Made by a program: the position numbers and the translations under genes. A DNA stretch of 17,558 nucleotides, taken from the NCBI GenBank assembly GCA_938008595.1, contig CALLKD010000021.1:1-17558 (forward strand). Reading direction: 5' to 3'. Origin of the DNA: an uncultured bacterium (GTDB taxonomy: Bacteria > Patescibacteriota > Minisyncoccia > Phycocordibacterales > Phycocordibacteraceae). The notes beneath the pieces were generated by a model, which was given only the letters and a program-made list of their open reading frames with translations, was not told the DNA's origin and did not search any database. Positions 1 to 8,168 of this stretch are shown here, piece after piece (the first letter of the stretch is position 1; the number at the start of each line of letters is the position of its first letter).

Positions 1-72
1 CTTACTAACCAAATTCGTGGACTCGCGCTCGACATCGAACCGATGGAGCATGAACGCGACGCGGACATTTAA
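1..72 (+). CDS. rpoB: RNA polymerase beta subunit, C-terminal end (partial)
   Basis: An open frame enters from the left edge and stops at TAA 70-72. It supplies the last 23 residues, starting LTNQIRGLALDIE and ending in an acidic tail. The IRGLALDIE stretch resembles the extreme C-terminus of bacterial RpoB, where a short helix packs against the start of beta'. The gene lies 11 bases upstream of rpoC in the same orientation, the universal rpoB-rpoC order. Identity rests mainly on this position, because the fragment is too short for a firm family call alone. The rest of the gene lies outside the window. Confidence 0.85.
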   Translation, partial: LTNQIRGLALDIEPMEHERDADI

Positions 73-83
73 TCTTCCTCTAT

Positions 84-3000
84 ATGGCTACACCATCACA
101 ATCAACACAGGGTTTTGCGGGGCGAAAACCGTCAGGAGGACCATCACGTCCGCGCTTTAATCGCGGTAATGAGTGGAACGCACTCCGTCTTTCTGTTGCG
201 TCACCAGAGCGCATTATGGAATGGTCTCGTGGCGAAGTTACAAAGCCTGAGACAATTAACTACCGTACACAGCGCTCAGAGAAGCACGGACTTTTTGATG
301 AAAAAATCTTTGGTCCAGAGCGAGACTACGAGTGTTACTGCGGAAAGTACAAGGGTATTCGATACAAGGGTATCGTCTGTGATAAGTGTGGTGTTGAAAT
401 CACACGCTCAATCGTTCGTCGTGAACGCATGGGACACATCGAGCTCGTAACACCCGTTGCACACATCTGGTTCCTACGCTCAATGCCGTCTCGTATGGCA
501 CTGTTGCTCGGTATTGCGTCAGGTGATCTTGAAAAGGTTATCTACTTTGCGGGATACATCGTTACAAAGGTAAACGAGGATACTAAGAAGCGTCTTATCG
601 CTGAACTTGAGAACGAGTACAAGGCTAAGTTCAAGGAACTACAGGATGATAAGCAGCGTGAAGCGCTTAAGGAGCGTATGACGACTGCGAAGACTGAAAT
701 CGACAGCGTTGTTATGGGTAAGGTATTCGACGAAGTCTCATACCACCGCTACACCGTAAAGTACAGCACACTCTTTGAAGCAAAGATTGGTGCAGAAGCT
801 ATCTACGACATATTCAAGGGACTCGATCTTGAGAAGCTGAAGACACGTCTTGAAGAACGATACACAAAGGCAGGAGCTGCTGAGCGTGAGAAGCTTGCAA
901 AGCGTATTTCACTCATAGCAAACATGCAGGCAGCTAAGTCTCGTCCTGAATGGATGTTCCTTACAAAGATTCCTGTTATCCCACCAGCACTACGCCCAAT
1001 GGTTGCGCTTGAGGGAGGACGACACGCAACAAGTGATCTTAACGATCTATACCGTCGCGTGATCAACCGTAACAACCGTCTTCGTAAGCTCATCGACATC
1101 AAGGCACCGGAGGTTATCCTTCGAAACGAAAAGCGTATCTTGCAGGAAGCGGTAGACGCAATGCTTGATAACTCAATTCGTAAGTCAGGAGCTTCAGGAG
1201 GTGCACTAACACCAGCACAGCGTCGTCCACTAAAGAGTCTTGCAGACTACCTTAAGGGAAAGCAGGGATACTTCCGCCAGAACCTTCTTGGTAAGCGTGT
1301 GGACTACTCAGGACGTTCAGTAATTGTGGTTGGTCCAGATCTTGAACTTGATGAATGTGGTCTTCCAAAGCACATGGCACTTGAGCTCTTCCGTCCATTC
1401 GTAATCGCAGGACTTCTTTCACGCGAACTAGCTTTCAACATTCGTGGAGCAGGACGTTTGATCGAAGACGGCGTACCGGAAGTATGGGAGATTCTTGAAG
1501 AATCTATTGCTGGAAAGTACGTACTCCTAAACCGTGCTCCTACACTGCACCGTCAGGGTATTCAGGCCTTCCGCCCTCGTCTTATCGAAGGTGATGCTAT
1601 TCAGCTTCACCCGCTCGTGTGTGCTGCCTTTAATGCAGACTTCGACGGAGACCAGATGGCAATTCACGTGCCGCTTTCAGAAGAAGCACAGTGGGAGGCA
1701 AAGAACATCATGAGTGCAAACAAGAACATCTTGAAGCCAGGATCTGGTGACATGATCGTTCTTAACCAGAAGCCGCTTGATATTGTGCTTGGAACCTACT
1801 GGCTTACTAAGGAAGTAAAGGGAGCAAAGGGAGAAGGACAGTACTTCGCAAGCCCGAACGCTGCAATCTTGGCATACGAGTATGACGCGATTGATCTTCG
1901 CGCTATGGTGCACATCCTTCCGACAACAGAAAAGAGTAAGTACGACACCTTTGACGGAAAGATCTTTGAGACTACCGTAGGACGTCTTCTCTTCAACACC
2001 GTTCTTCCTTCGGACTATCCGTACATGAACACTGCCATTACCAAGAAGGTACTGAGCGGAATCATGGAAGACTGTATTGTGCGCTATGGCCTAGACGCTA
2101 TTCCAGCAATCGTAAACAAGATCAAGAAGTTTGGTTTTGAGTACGCTACGAAGTCAGGCTCATCATGGAGCATTGATGACGTATCTGTGCCTGAAGGTAA
2201 GCAAGCGGTCATTGATACTGCTCGTGCAAAGGTTGCGCACATTGAAAGCAATTTCCGTGATGGACTCCTTACGGCAGAAGAAAAACGCCGCATGGTTATT
2301 GAAGTCTGGCACGGTACAAAGAACGATGTTGAAAAGCTCGTTGAAGAAGCACTTAATGTGAACGGATCAGTGTACGACATGGTGACATCAGGCGCTCGTG
2401 GATCTTTGGGTAACCTTACTCAGATGGCTGGTATGAAGGGACTCATCCAGAACACTGCCGGTGAAACTATTGAGGTGCCTATCGTGTCTTCAATGACCGA
2501 AGGACTTAACCCGGTTGAGTACTTCATGAGTACACACGGAGCACGTAAGGGTCTTACTGACACCGCACTTGGTACTGCACGTGCTGGATACCTCACTCGT
2601 CGTTTGTTTGACGTAGCACAGGACTCAATCATCACTGAAAAGGATTGTGGTACTAAGCGAGGTGTTTCTATTAACCGCATTAGCGCCTCAGGAATCAAGA
2701 TTAACTTTGCTGACGCTATTCGTGGACGCACGCTTTCTGAAGCGGTTGTAGCTGGAGACGTTACGTTCAAGAAGAACCACTACATCACTGCAGATGATGC
2801 AAGGACCATTGATACGAAGGCTGCTGATCTACAGAGCATCACCGTACGTTCACCTATGTCTTGTGAGATCCGCTATGGTATCTGTGCTGCATGTTACGGA
2901 ATGGACCTTACCACGCAGGAGATGGTAGATCTCGGAGAGGCGGTAGGTACTATTGCTGCACAAGCTATCGGAGAACCAGGAACACAGCTAACTATGCGTA

Positions 3001-3875
3001 CGTTCCACGCGGGAGGAACAGCATCAGTTGGTGGAGACATCACCCAGGGTCTTCCACGTGTTGAAGAGTTGTTTGAAAAGCGCTCACCAAAGAACCCAGC
3101 CGTAGTTTCTAAGACAGACGGTATGGTAGTTGAGATTAAGGAGCAGGCTCGTGAGAAGATAATCGTCGTAGCACCAATACTCGGTCAGGGTAAGAAGGAC
3201 GGCTCTGCAATTGAATATGTTGCAAACTATCCTCGTCAGGCACTTGTTAAGGCAGGAGACGCTGTTGTTAAGGGGCAACTCCTTACCGACGGATCTGTTG
3301 ATCTTGATGAGTTGTTTGAGTATGCCGGCCGTGCAGCGGTACAGGAGTACATTATTGCTGAAACAAGCAAGATCTATGAACTACAAGGAGCAAGCGTATC
3401 TCGTAAGCACCTTGAGGTGGTAGTAAAGCAGATGTTCTCATTCTCAAAGATTGTTGAATCAGGAGACACCGAATACTCAATTGGAGACATTGTAGAGCAG
3501 TGGGAATTTGCAGAAGAAGTGAAGCAGATGGAGGCAGAGAATAAGGTGGTACCTAAGGTGCGCGAAATGGTACTCGGTATTAAGGCGTCAGCGCTTTCAC
3601 GCCGATCATTCCTTTCAGCAGCATCATTTGAGCAGACGACAAAGATTCTTATCGATGCGTCACTCAAGGGATCTATGGACACGCTCCGTGGTCTTAAGGA
3701 AAACGTTATCCTCGGACGCCTCATCCCTGCAGGAACAGGATTTGCAGGAAGCAAGAAGGGTGTTGAGATCGAAAAGCTTCAGAGTGCACGCAACCGTCGT
3801 GAGATGGATGCTGCAGCTAAGGCTGAAGAGCTCCTCGCACAGGCAAAGCCTGAGCCAGCAGATATCGTGCTCTAA
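84..3875 (+). CDS. rpoC: DNA-directed RNA polymerase subunit beta' (RpoC)
   Basis: Catalytic subunit of RNA polymerase, 1263 aa and full length for a form without the large proteobacterial trigger-loop insertion. The N-terminal zinc ribbon is intact, with Cys84, Cys86, Cys99 and Cys102. The Mg-binding loop NADFDGDQ spans residues 517-524, with Asp519, Asp521 and Asp523 as catalytic ligands. The second zinc site is Cys855, Cys927, Cys934 and Cys937. The trigger-loop segment GEPGTQLTMRTFH is at about 963-975. ATG 84 was chosen because it opens the frame 11 bases after the rpoB stop. No SD precedes it, so translation probably depends on coupling or on an SD-independent mechanism. A strong terminator follows, so rpoC ends its operon. 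The N-terminal 25 residues are Ser/Gly/Pro-rich and look disordered. Confidence 0.99.
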   Translation: MATPSQSTQGFAGRKPSGGPSRPRFNRGNEWNALRLSVASPERIMEWSRGEVTKPETINYRTQRSEKHGLFDEKIFGPERDYECYCGKYKGIRYKGIVCDKCGVEITRSIVRRERMGHIELVTPVAHIWFLRSMPSRMALLLGIASGDLEKVIYFAGYIVTKVNEDTKKRLIAELENEYKAKFKELQDDKQREALKERMTTAKTEIDSVVMGKVFDEVSYHRYTVKYSTLFEAKIGAEAIYDIFKGLDLEKLKTRLEERYTKAGAAEREKLAKRISLIANMQAAKSRPEWMFLTKIPVIPPALRPMVALEGGRHATSDLNDLYRRVINRNNRLRKLIDIKAPEVILRNEKRILQEAVDAMLDNSIRKSGASGGALTPAQRRPLKSLADYLKGKQGYFRQNLLGKRVDYSGRSVIVVGPDLELDECGLPKHMALELFRPFVIAGLLSRELAFNIRGAGRLIEDGVPEVWEILEESIAGKYVLLNRAPTLHRQGIQAFRPRLIEGDAIQLHPLVCAAFNADFDGDQMAIHVPLSEEAQWEAKNIMSANKNILKPGSGDMIVLNQKPLDIVLGTYWLTKEVKGAKGEGQYFASPNAAILAYEYDAIDLRAMVHILPTTEKSKYDTFDGKIFETTVGRLLFNTVLPSDYPYMNTAITKKVLSGIMEDCIVRYGLDAIPAIVNKIKKFGFEYATKSGSSWSIDDVSVPEGKQAVIDTARAKVAHIESNFRDGLLTAEEKRRMVIEVWHGTKNDVEKLVEEALNVNGSVYDMVTSGARGSLGNLTQMAGMKGLIQNTAGETIEVPIVSSMTEGLNPVEYFMSTHGARKGLTDTALGTARAGYLTRRLFDVAQDSIITEKDCGTKRGVSINRISASGIKINFADAIRGRTLSEAVVAGDVTFKKNHYITADDARTIDTKAADLQSITVRSPMSCEIRYGICAACYGMDLTTQEMVDLGEAVGTIAAQAIGEPGTQLTMRTFHAGGTASVGGDITQGLPRVEELFEKRSPKNPAVVSKTDGMVVEIKEQAREKIIVVAPILGQGKKDGSAIEYVANYPRQALVKAGDAVVKGQLLTDGSVDLDELFEYAGRAAVQEYIIAETSKIYELQGASVSRKHLEVVVKQMFSFSKIVESGDTEYSIGDIVEQWEFAEEVKQMEAENKVVPKVREMVLGIKASALSRRSFLSAASFEQTTKILIDASLKGSMDTLRGLKENVILGRLIPAGTGFAGSKKGVEIEKLQSARNRREMDAAAKAEELLAQAKPEPADIVL

Positions 3876-3891
3876 GATACTTCTCGTATAG

Positions 3892-3934
3892 AGATACAGA
3901 AAACCCGCAGAACTTCTGCGGGTTTTCTGTATCT
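3892..3934 (+). terminator. Rho-independent terminator after rpoC
   Basis: A perfect 19-bp inverted repeat pairs 3892-3910 with 3916-3934 around a 5-nt loop. It has a GC core (CCCGC/GCGGG) flanked by A/T tracts. The run TTTT sits inside the right arm, so a shorter GC stem followed by U-rich RNA forms a canonical terminator. It lies 16 bases after the rpoC stop and separates rpoBC from dnaG-rpoD. Confidence 0.9.
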
Positions 3935-3993
3935 GCTCTGAGTCTATATACCACCACATGGTCGTGTGAGAGGCATAATCCTTGAGTTCTAGT

Positions 3994-3999
3994 AGAATA
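3994..3999 (+). promoter_or_regulatory. Putative -10 box of dnaG (leaderless type)
   Basis: TAGAAT lies 5 bases before the dnaG ATG. A start site 6-7 bases after the hexamer would fall on or next to the A of ATG, giving an mRNA with no leader. There is no SD and no convincing -35 box. The same arrangement recurs at other transcription-unit heads in the window. Confidence 0.55.
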
Positions 4000-4004
4000 G
4001 AGAA

Positions 4005-5699
4005 ATGAACGACACCGTCGAACAAGTGAAGGCAAAACTGTCCATTGTTGATGTGGTGTCTCCGTATGTAAAGCTCACCAAGGCAGGGAAGTACTGGAGA
4101 GGACTTTCGCCCTTTGGAAAAGAGAAAACTCCTTCTTTCTATGTAAACCCAGAGCGTGGTAGCTACTACTGCTTCTCAACAAGTCAGGGAGGAGATCACT
4201 TTACCTTCATTGAGGCAATGGAAGGCGTGGACTTTAAAGGAGCACTTACTATGCTCGCTGCAAAGGCAGGGGTAGAAATAGTTTCTAGAAGTGGAGGAAA
4301 CACAGGAGAGTCAGATCGTAAGGAGCGTCTCCGTGAAATCATGCGTGCTGCTGAGGTATTTTTTAGAGAGCACCTTACGCCAGAGTCTGACGCATACACG
4401 TATGCGATTAGTAGGGGACTTACTCCCGACACCATTGCTAGATTCAATCTAGGATTTGCACCGGCAGGGTGGAGAGCACTACTTGAGGCACTAGAGGCTA
4501 AGGGGTATACCACTAAGGAGCTGGTAGCCGCAGGTCTTATTAAAGAAGCAGACGGAAAACCTGGTACATGGTATGACCGATTCCGTAACCGACTCATGTT
4601 CCCAATACGGGATGCGAGCGGTCGTACGGTGGCCTTCACAGGGCGTGCACTTGATTCGTCTGACCTGGCAAAGTATCTAAACTCTCCTGAGACCGACCTA
4701 TTCAAGAAGTCAGAAGTACTGTTTGGTATGGATCTTGCAAAGGATGCAATTCGCACTCGGTCTTTTGCCATATTGGTTGAAGGGCAGTTTGATGTGCTGT
4801 TACTTCACCAGTCAGGATTTACTAATACAGTTGCACTTTCTGGTACCGCCCTATCAAACCACCACCTTTCGTACATTAAGCGGTACTCGGATAATCTAAT
4901 GCTGTGTTTGGATGCAGACAGGGCAGGACTTGCAGCGTCTGCAAAGAATGCACGCAGTGCAATTCTCTCAGGCATGCGTGTTAAGGCGGTACGACTTCCC
5001 GAAGGAAAGGATCCTGCAGATATGGTGTGTGAGGACCCTAAGGCGTTTACCGCCCTTGTGCAGGGTGCGCAGTCGGTCATTGAATTCTTCCTTGCCGTTC
5101 TTTCACAAAGTGAAAAGGGACAGGCACGATTCCTTAGTGCTGTGGAAGGGGTGGTGCTACCACTGGTGGTTGCGGTGCGAAGCCCTCTTGAACGTAATCG
5201 ATTCATTGAAATTGTTGCCCGCGCAACCTCATCAACACAAGAGTCAGTACGCACGTCACTGCCCAAGCCTGAAGTGCTACCGGCTGAACACGTGGAGGAA
5301 GAAAAGAACACGCCACAGACTACATCTGTCGCTCACGCAGTAGGTAGTGTGAAGGAGCAGCGGCACCAGCGCATACTCGCCGCTATCGCTGTGTATGACG
5401 GCACACCTCTTGCCCAAAAGCTTAAAAGTGAGTATAATCGTATCATTGGCGCACCAGCGATCCTTGACGGCCTGGATGAGCGCGCCCTTTTTGAGGCGGG
5501 ACTCGCTTTCGGCGAGACGCCTTCTGAAACTGCAGGGGACGATCTAATACACATGTTCGAGAAGTCAGTGCTTGTGGATGAGCTCCACATAGCGACAACC
5601 GCACTACGGCGTGCAGAAGCCAGCGCACATACAGAGGAAATTCAAAACGCCACCGAGGCGTGCGCAAGAATTTCAGCAAAGTTAGCAAAGCTCCACTAA
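4005..5699 (+). CDS. dnaG: DNA primase DnaG with degenerate zinc-binding site
   Basis: DnaG makes the RNA primers for replication. The protein is 564 aa, within the usual size range. The N-terminal zinc-ribbon fold is recognisable from [11 protein letters not shown] and [11 protein letters not shown], but the CHC2 ligands are largely lost. The usual Cys, His, Cys, Cys are here Ser35, Gly38, Cys56 and Thr59, so zinc is unlikely to bind. The catalytic core is intact: the TOPRIM motif EGQFD has Glu259 and Asp263, and DADRAG has Asp303 and Asp305. The last ~130 residues are the variable helicase-binding region. ATG 4005 follows a TAGAAT box with no SD. rpoD follows after 23 bases, as in the classical dnaG-rpoD operon. 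The intact TOPRIM residues argue that the enzyme is functional. Confidence 0.97.
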   Translation: MNDTVEQVKAKLSIVDVVSPYVKLTKAGKYWRGLSPFGKEKTPSFYVNPERGSYYCFSTSQGGDHFTFIEAMEGVDFKGALTMLAAKAGVEIVSRSGGNTGESDRKERLREIMRAAEVFFREHLTPESDAYTYAISRGLTPDTIARFNLGFAPAGWRALLEALEAKGYTTKELVAAGLIKEADGKPGTWYDRFRNRLMFPIRDASGRTVAFTGRALDSSDLAKYLNSPETDLFKKSEVLFGMDLAKDAIRTRSFAILVEGQFDVLLLHQSGFTNTVALSGTALSNHHLSYIKRYSDNLMLCLDADRAGLAASAKNARSAILSGMRVKAVRLPEGKDPADMVCEDPKAFTALVQGAQSVIEFFLAVLSQSEKGQARFLSAVEGVVLPLVVAVRSPLERNRFIEIVARATSSTQESVRTSLPKPEVLPAEHVEEEKNTPQTTSVAHAVGSVKEQRHQRILAAIAVYDGTPLAQKLKSEYNRIIGAPAILDGLDERALFEAGLAFGETPSETAGDDLIHMFEKSVLVDELHIATTALRRAEASAHTEEIQNATEACARISAKLAKLH

Positions 5700-5722
5700 T
5701 TCATTACAACTCTCTATTTCAT

Positions 5723-6988
5723 ATGCCTACAAAAAAAATAGCAAAGAAGACGCCTGCAAAGGCAGTCAAGAAAGCAGCACCTAAGAAGGTTGTTAAAAAG
5801 GCACCTGCAAAAAAAGCAGCACCTAAGAAGGCTGTTAAGAAAGCACCCGCAAAGGTAGCTAAGAAAGCTCCTGTAAAGAAGTTGGCCGTTAAGGGACCAA
5901 TGACGCCTAAGACCAAGGCGCTTCTTGAGCGTGCTGGTAAGGCAGAGACCCTGCTGCAACGAGGAAAGGATCGTGGATACATTACATACAACGAAATCCT
6001 AAAGGAGTTTCCAAACATTGAAGAGGACATTCACTTCCTCGACTCTCTCTATGAGCGCTTTAGCACAAGCGGCATTGATATTCTTGAAGGGGGAATGCTT
6101 GAGGATCAGGCAGATGAATATCTTGCAACACGCAACATTAAGGGACGTGACTCAGCAAACTATGATTCAATCCAAATATATCTTCGTGAAATTGGACAGT
6201 ACCCACTGCTAACAGGACATGAGGAGAAGGAGCTTGCTAAGCGTATTGAAAAGGGTGAAGACGAAGCGCGTAACATTCTAGCTCGTAGCAACCTCCGCTT
6301 GGTGGTGTCTATCGCTAAGAAGTACGTAGGTCGCTCACCAGACCTCACCCTCCTTGACCTCATCCAAGAAGGTAACATTGGTCTCTTTAAGGCAGTTGAT
6401 AAATTTGACTGGACAAAGGGCTTTAAGTTTTCTACGTATGCTACATGGTGGATTCGCCAGGCAATAACGCGCGCACTGGCAGACCAGTCTCGCACCATCC
6501 GTATTCCAGTACACATGGTGGAAACAATTGCTAAGTACAAACAGGTATCACGCCGTCTTGCACAAACACTTGGTCGTGATCCACAACCAGAGGAAGTTGC
6601 TGTTGAGATGGGAGTTGAAGTTGATAAGATCTATCAGATTGAAAAGATTAATCAGGACACCCTCTCACTAGAGAACCCAATTGGTTCAGATGACGATGAA
6701 CGTTCAACCCTCGGTGACTTTATCGCAGATGATAAGATCCCATCTCCCGTGCAGGAATCTTCAGAGCGTATCCTCACCGAACAGGTGCGTGATATTCTCG
6801 ACGATCTCTCACCAAAGGAACGCAAGATTCTTGAGATGCGCCACGGACTCCTTGATGGGGTGTACCACACCCTTGAAGAAGTAGGGAAGGAGTTCGGCGT
6901 TACTCGTGAACGTATCCGCCAGATTGAAGCAAAGGCACTTGAGAAGATTAGAACACATGATAAGGCGCGGAGGTTGAAGAGTTACTAA
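5723..6988 (+). CDS. rpoD: Primary sigma factor RpoD (sigma-70/SigA) with Lys/Ala-rich N-terminal tail
   Basis: Housekeeping sigma factor, 421 aa from ATG 5723. The frame is open upstream, but the extension overlaps the dnaG end and is not sigma-like. Residues 3-58 are a basic K/A/P-rich tail resembling histone H1 C-termini. A region 1.1-like helical domain ([18 protein letters not shown]) follows at about 85-120. Region 1.2 begins near [11 protein letters not shown]. Region 2 contains [10 protein letters not shown] and [15 protein letters not shown] (from about residue 237), the -10-binding and melting helix. Region 3 follows. Region 4.2 is the helix-turn-helix [19 protein letters not shown] at about 384-402, which contacts -35 boxes. 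It is probably cotranscribed with dnaG, 23 bases upstream, and has no SD. A terminator follows. Confidence 0.98.
   Translation: MPTKKIAKKTPAKAVKKAAPKKVVKKAPAKKAAPKKAVKKAPAKVAKKAPVKKLAVKGPMTPKTKALLERAGKAETLLQRGKDRGYITYNEILKEFPNIEEDIHFLDSLYERFSTSGIDILEGGMLEDQADEYLATRNIKGRDSANYDSIQIYLREIGQYPLLTGHEEKELAKRIEKGEDEARNILARSNLRLVVSIAKKYVGRSPDLTLLDLIQEGNIGLFKAVDKFDWTKGFKFSTYATWWIRQAITRALADQSRTIRIPVHMVETIAKYKQVSRRLAQTLGRDPQPEEVAVEMGVEVDKIYQIEKINQDTLSLENPIGSDDDERSTLGDFIADDKIPSPVQESSERILTEQVRDILDDLSPKERKILEMRHGLLDGVYHTLEEVGKEFGVTRERIRQIEAKALEKIRTHDKARRLKSY
5774..5857 (+). repeat. 42-bp tandem repeat encoding the RpoD basic tail
   Basis: Two consecutive 42-base units start at 5774 and 5816 with few differences. 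Each encodes a 14-residue unit, [14 protein letters not shown] then [15 protein letters not shown] degenerate AKKAPVKK follows. The period is a multiple of three, so unit gain or loss would change tail length without a frameshift. Confidence 0.8.
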
Positions 6989-7007
6989 ATTCTTTATACA
7001 GAATGAA

Positions 7008-7037
7008 AGAAAAACACTGGAAATCCAGTGTTTTTTC
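7008..7037 (+). terminator. Rho-independent terminator after rpoD
   Basis: The stem AAAAACACTGG (7010-7020) pairs with 7025-7035 around the tetraloop AAAT, and the right arm runs into a T6 tract. It lies about 20 bases after the rpoD stop. The A-tract on the left side would also let it work on the opposite strand. From here to 7170 I see no convincing gene. Confidence 0.85.
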
Positions 7038-7170
7038 TTGCCCGGCAAATACCCGAATTAGCTTGTTGTGTAAGAGATAGATATGAGGACTATAAATAAA
7101 ACATATTGTAAAAATAGGCTACTTTCTGCACATGTAGGCACGACAGCGAGGGACTTTGGGGCATTGTGGG

Positions 7171-7176
7171 TAAAAT
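7171..7176 (+). promoter_or_regulatory. Putative -10 box of the 55-aa ORF (leaderless type)
   Basis: TAAAAT lies exactly 6 bases upstream of ATG 7183, so a start site at the usual distance would be the A of the start codon. No good -35 hexamer is visible at 16-18 bases and no SD is present. Confidence 0.45.
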
Positions 7177-7182
7177 GTTACT

Positions 7183-7350
7183 ATGCTTGAAATGCCAACC
7201 ACAACTAAAAAAGTTCTTTCGACCATAGACGATGGCGCAGGTTGGAGCAAGAGTTTACGTCCTCTGCAAGAAACGCACCTGCACAATGATTACGTCTTTA
7301 ATCTATCTATGATTGAGGACGGAGCTCTGGATTCGCTTCTGGAAAATTAA
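7183..7350 (+). CDS. Small hypothetical protein (55 aa)
   Basis: This short frame runs from ATG 7183 to TAA 7348-7350. The product begins MLEMPTTTKKVLSTIDDG, has a polar middle containing an HLHND motif, and ends in an acidic leucine-rich helix (IEDGALDSLLEN). It has no signal peptide, membrane segment or family I recognise. Support for its being real comes from context. It fills the gap between the rpoD terminator and the next ORF, has a TAAAAT box 6 bases upstream, and is followed 20 bases later by another short ORF. ATG 7192 is an alternative in-frame start. Conservation in related genomes would settle it. Confidence 0.5.
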   Translation: MLEMPTTTKKVLSTIDDGAGWSKSLRPLQETHLHNDYVFNLSMIEDGALDSLLEN

Positions 7351-7358
7351 GTACAATT

Positions 7359-7364
7359 TATTTT
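7359..7364 (+). promoter_or_regulatory. Putative -10 box of the 42-aa ORF (leaderless type)
   Basis: TATTTT lies 6 bases before ATG 7371. The region is T-rich, so a chance match is more likely here than elsewhere. TACAAT at 7352-7357 is another possible -10 and would give a leader of about 6 bases. Confidence 0.3.
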
Positions 7365-7370
7365 TGTCAC

Positions 7371-7499
7371 ATGAGTTCAAAAATTGAAAAACTAATGAAG
7401 GAGTTCGACATTGACGAACACACCGCAAAGACAGCCCAGAAGCTCATTGAAGACGGAATGGATCCTGAGCAGGCAGTAGGACGTGCTACGTTCATGTAG
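7371..7499 (+). CDS. Small hypothetical acidic helical protein (42 aa)
   Basis: The frame runs from ATG 7371 to TAG 7497-7499. The sequence, starting MSSKIEKLMKEFDIDEH, is consistent with two or three short amphipathic helices. The pattern EFDIDEHTAKTAQKLIEDGM and then DPEQAV resembles small helical UBA-like bundles, but I cannot assign a family. The stop overlaps the GTG of the downstream peptidase gene by one base, which suggests translational coupling. No SD is visible. Confidence 0.55.
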   Translation: MSSKIEKLMKEFDIDEHTAKTAQKLIEDGMDPEQAVGRATFM

Positions 7500-8083
7500 T
7501 GAAAGCACTAATGGTAGTCAATGTTCAGTATGAAGTTGTGGAATCAACTCGCGCAAGGAACCTGCGGGTGACGGTATACCCTGATGGGCGTGTACTTGTT
7601 ACAAAGCCTCACCGAGTGAGTATGGGCCGCGTAGCGCCCTTCATAGAGGCTCGTAGGGCATGGATACAGAGTGCACAGGAACGTTTTAAGAAGGCTAAAC
7701 TGCGGAAAGAAAAGATGGGAAGGACTGACATTCAGCTTCCTCGACCACGTCGAGGAAGCGCCGAATACAAAGCTCTTGTGGAGCAGGCGCGTGCACTGGT
7801 GACACATAAGCTGGGATACTTTAATGCACAATATCAATTCTCGTATGGCACCATTGCAATACGAAATCAACGTACTCGATGGGGAAGTTGTTCAAATAAA
7901 AATAACCTCTCGTTTAACTACCGCATTGCACTTCTTCCAGAAGCGCTTGTCGACTATTTAGTCGTACACGAGCTGTGTCACACAAAAGAGCACAATCACT
8001 CAGCGCGTTTCTGGAAACAGGTAGAAAGAACTATTCCAGACTATACAGCGCGCAGAGCACAACTTACACGGTATACGTTCTAG
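7499..8083 (+). CDS. YgjP-like zinc metallopeptidase (WLM/SprT-related)
   Basis: 194-aa protein of the YgjP-like/DUF45 metal-dependent hydrolase family. The zinc site is HELCH at residues 157-161 with a third His at 167 in the context HSARFW, matching the family pattern HExxHxxxxxHxxxFW. The preceding RTRWGSCS (126-133) is the other family hallmark. The N-terminal half is a basic beta-rich region. It has no signal peptide or membrane segment, so it is cytoplasmic. The physiological substrate of the family is not established. The start is uncertain: GTG 7499 overlaps the upstream stop (TAGTG), while ATG 7511 would give a 190-aa protein. Neither has an SD. The upstream micro-ORF suggests coupled expression. 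Confidence 0.9.
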   Translation: MKALMVVNVQYEVVESTRARNLRVTVYPDGRVLVTKPHRVSMGRVAPFIEARRAWIQSAQERFKKAKLRKEKMGRTDIQLPRPRRGSAEYKALVEQARALVTHKLGYFNAQYQFSYGTIAIRNQRTRWGSCSNKNNLSFNYRIALLPEALVDYLVVHELCHTKEHNHSARFWKQVERTIPDYTARRAQLTRYTF

Positions 8084-8132
8084 GCAATCTCTCTTTAGCA
8101 AAGGTCTGCTGGTTATTAAATATTTACACTCT

Positions 8133-8162
8133 TTGTCAAGTATCGTGAAAGCACGCTAGAAT
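8133..8162 (+). promoter_or_regulatory. Sigma-70 promoter of the helicase-nuclease gene
   Basis: TTGTCA (8133-8138) and TAGAAT (8157-8162) are separated by 18 bases. The -10 box abuts ATG 8163 and lies 6 bases before a second in-frame ATG at 8169. Transcription should begin at about 8169, which excludes the first ATG and gives a leaderless mRNA starting at the second. This is the clearest leaderless promoter in the window because its -35 is also good. Confidence 0.7.
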
Positions 8163-8168
8163 ATGAAA

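Noticed and set aside
803..3754. Long antisense ORFs inside rpoC
   Set aside because: They are shadows of a strongly biased coding sequence and have no initiation signals or family motifs.
5660..5722. Upstream GTG extension of RpoD
   Set aside because: It lies mostly inside the end of dnaG in another frame and lacks sigma-factor similarity. ATG 5723 starts the typical basic tail.
7038..7170. Possible small RNA or regulatory region after the rpoD terminator
   Set aside because: I see no stable hairpin, second terminator or recognisable riboswitch core, only A/T-rich sequence leading to the next -10 box.
7083..7190. 36-codon plus-strand ORF before the 55-aa ORF
   Set aside because: It has no SD and no proper -10 spacing, and it overlaps the better-supported 55-aa start out of frame. 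The composition looks non-coding.
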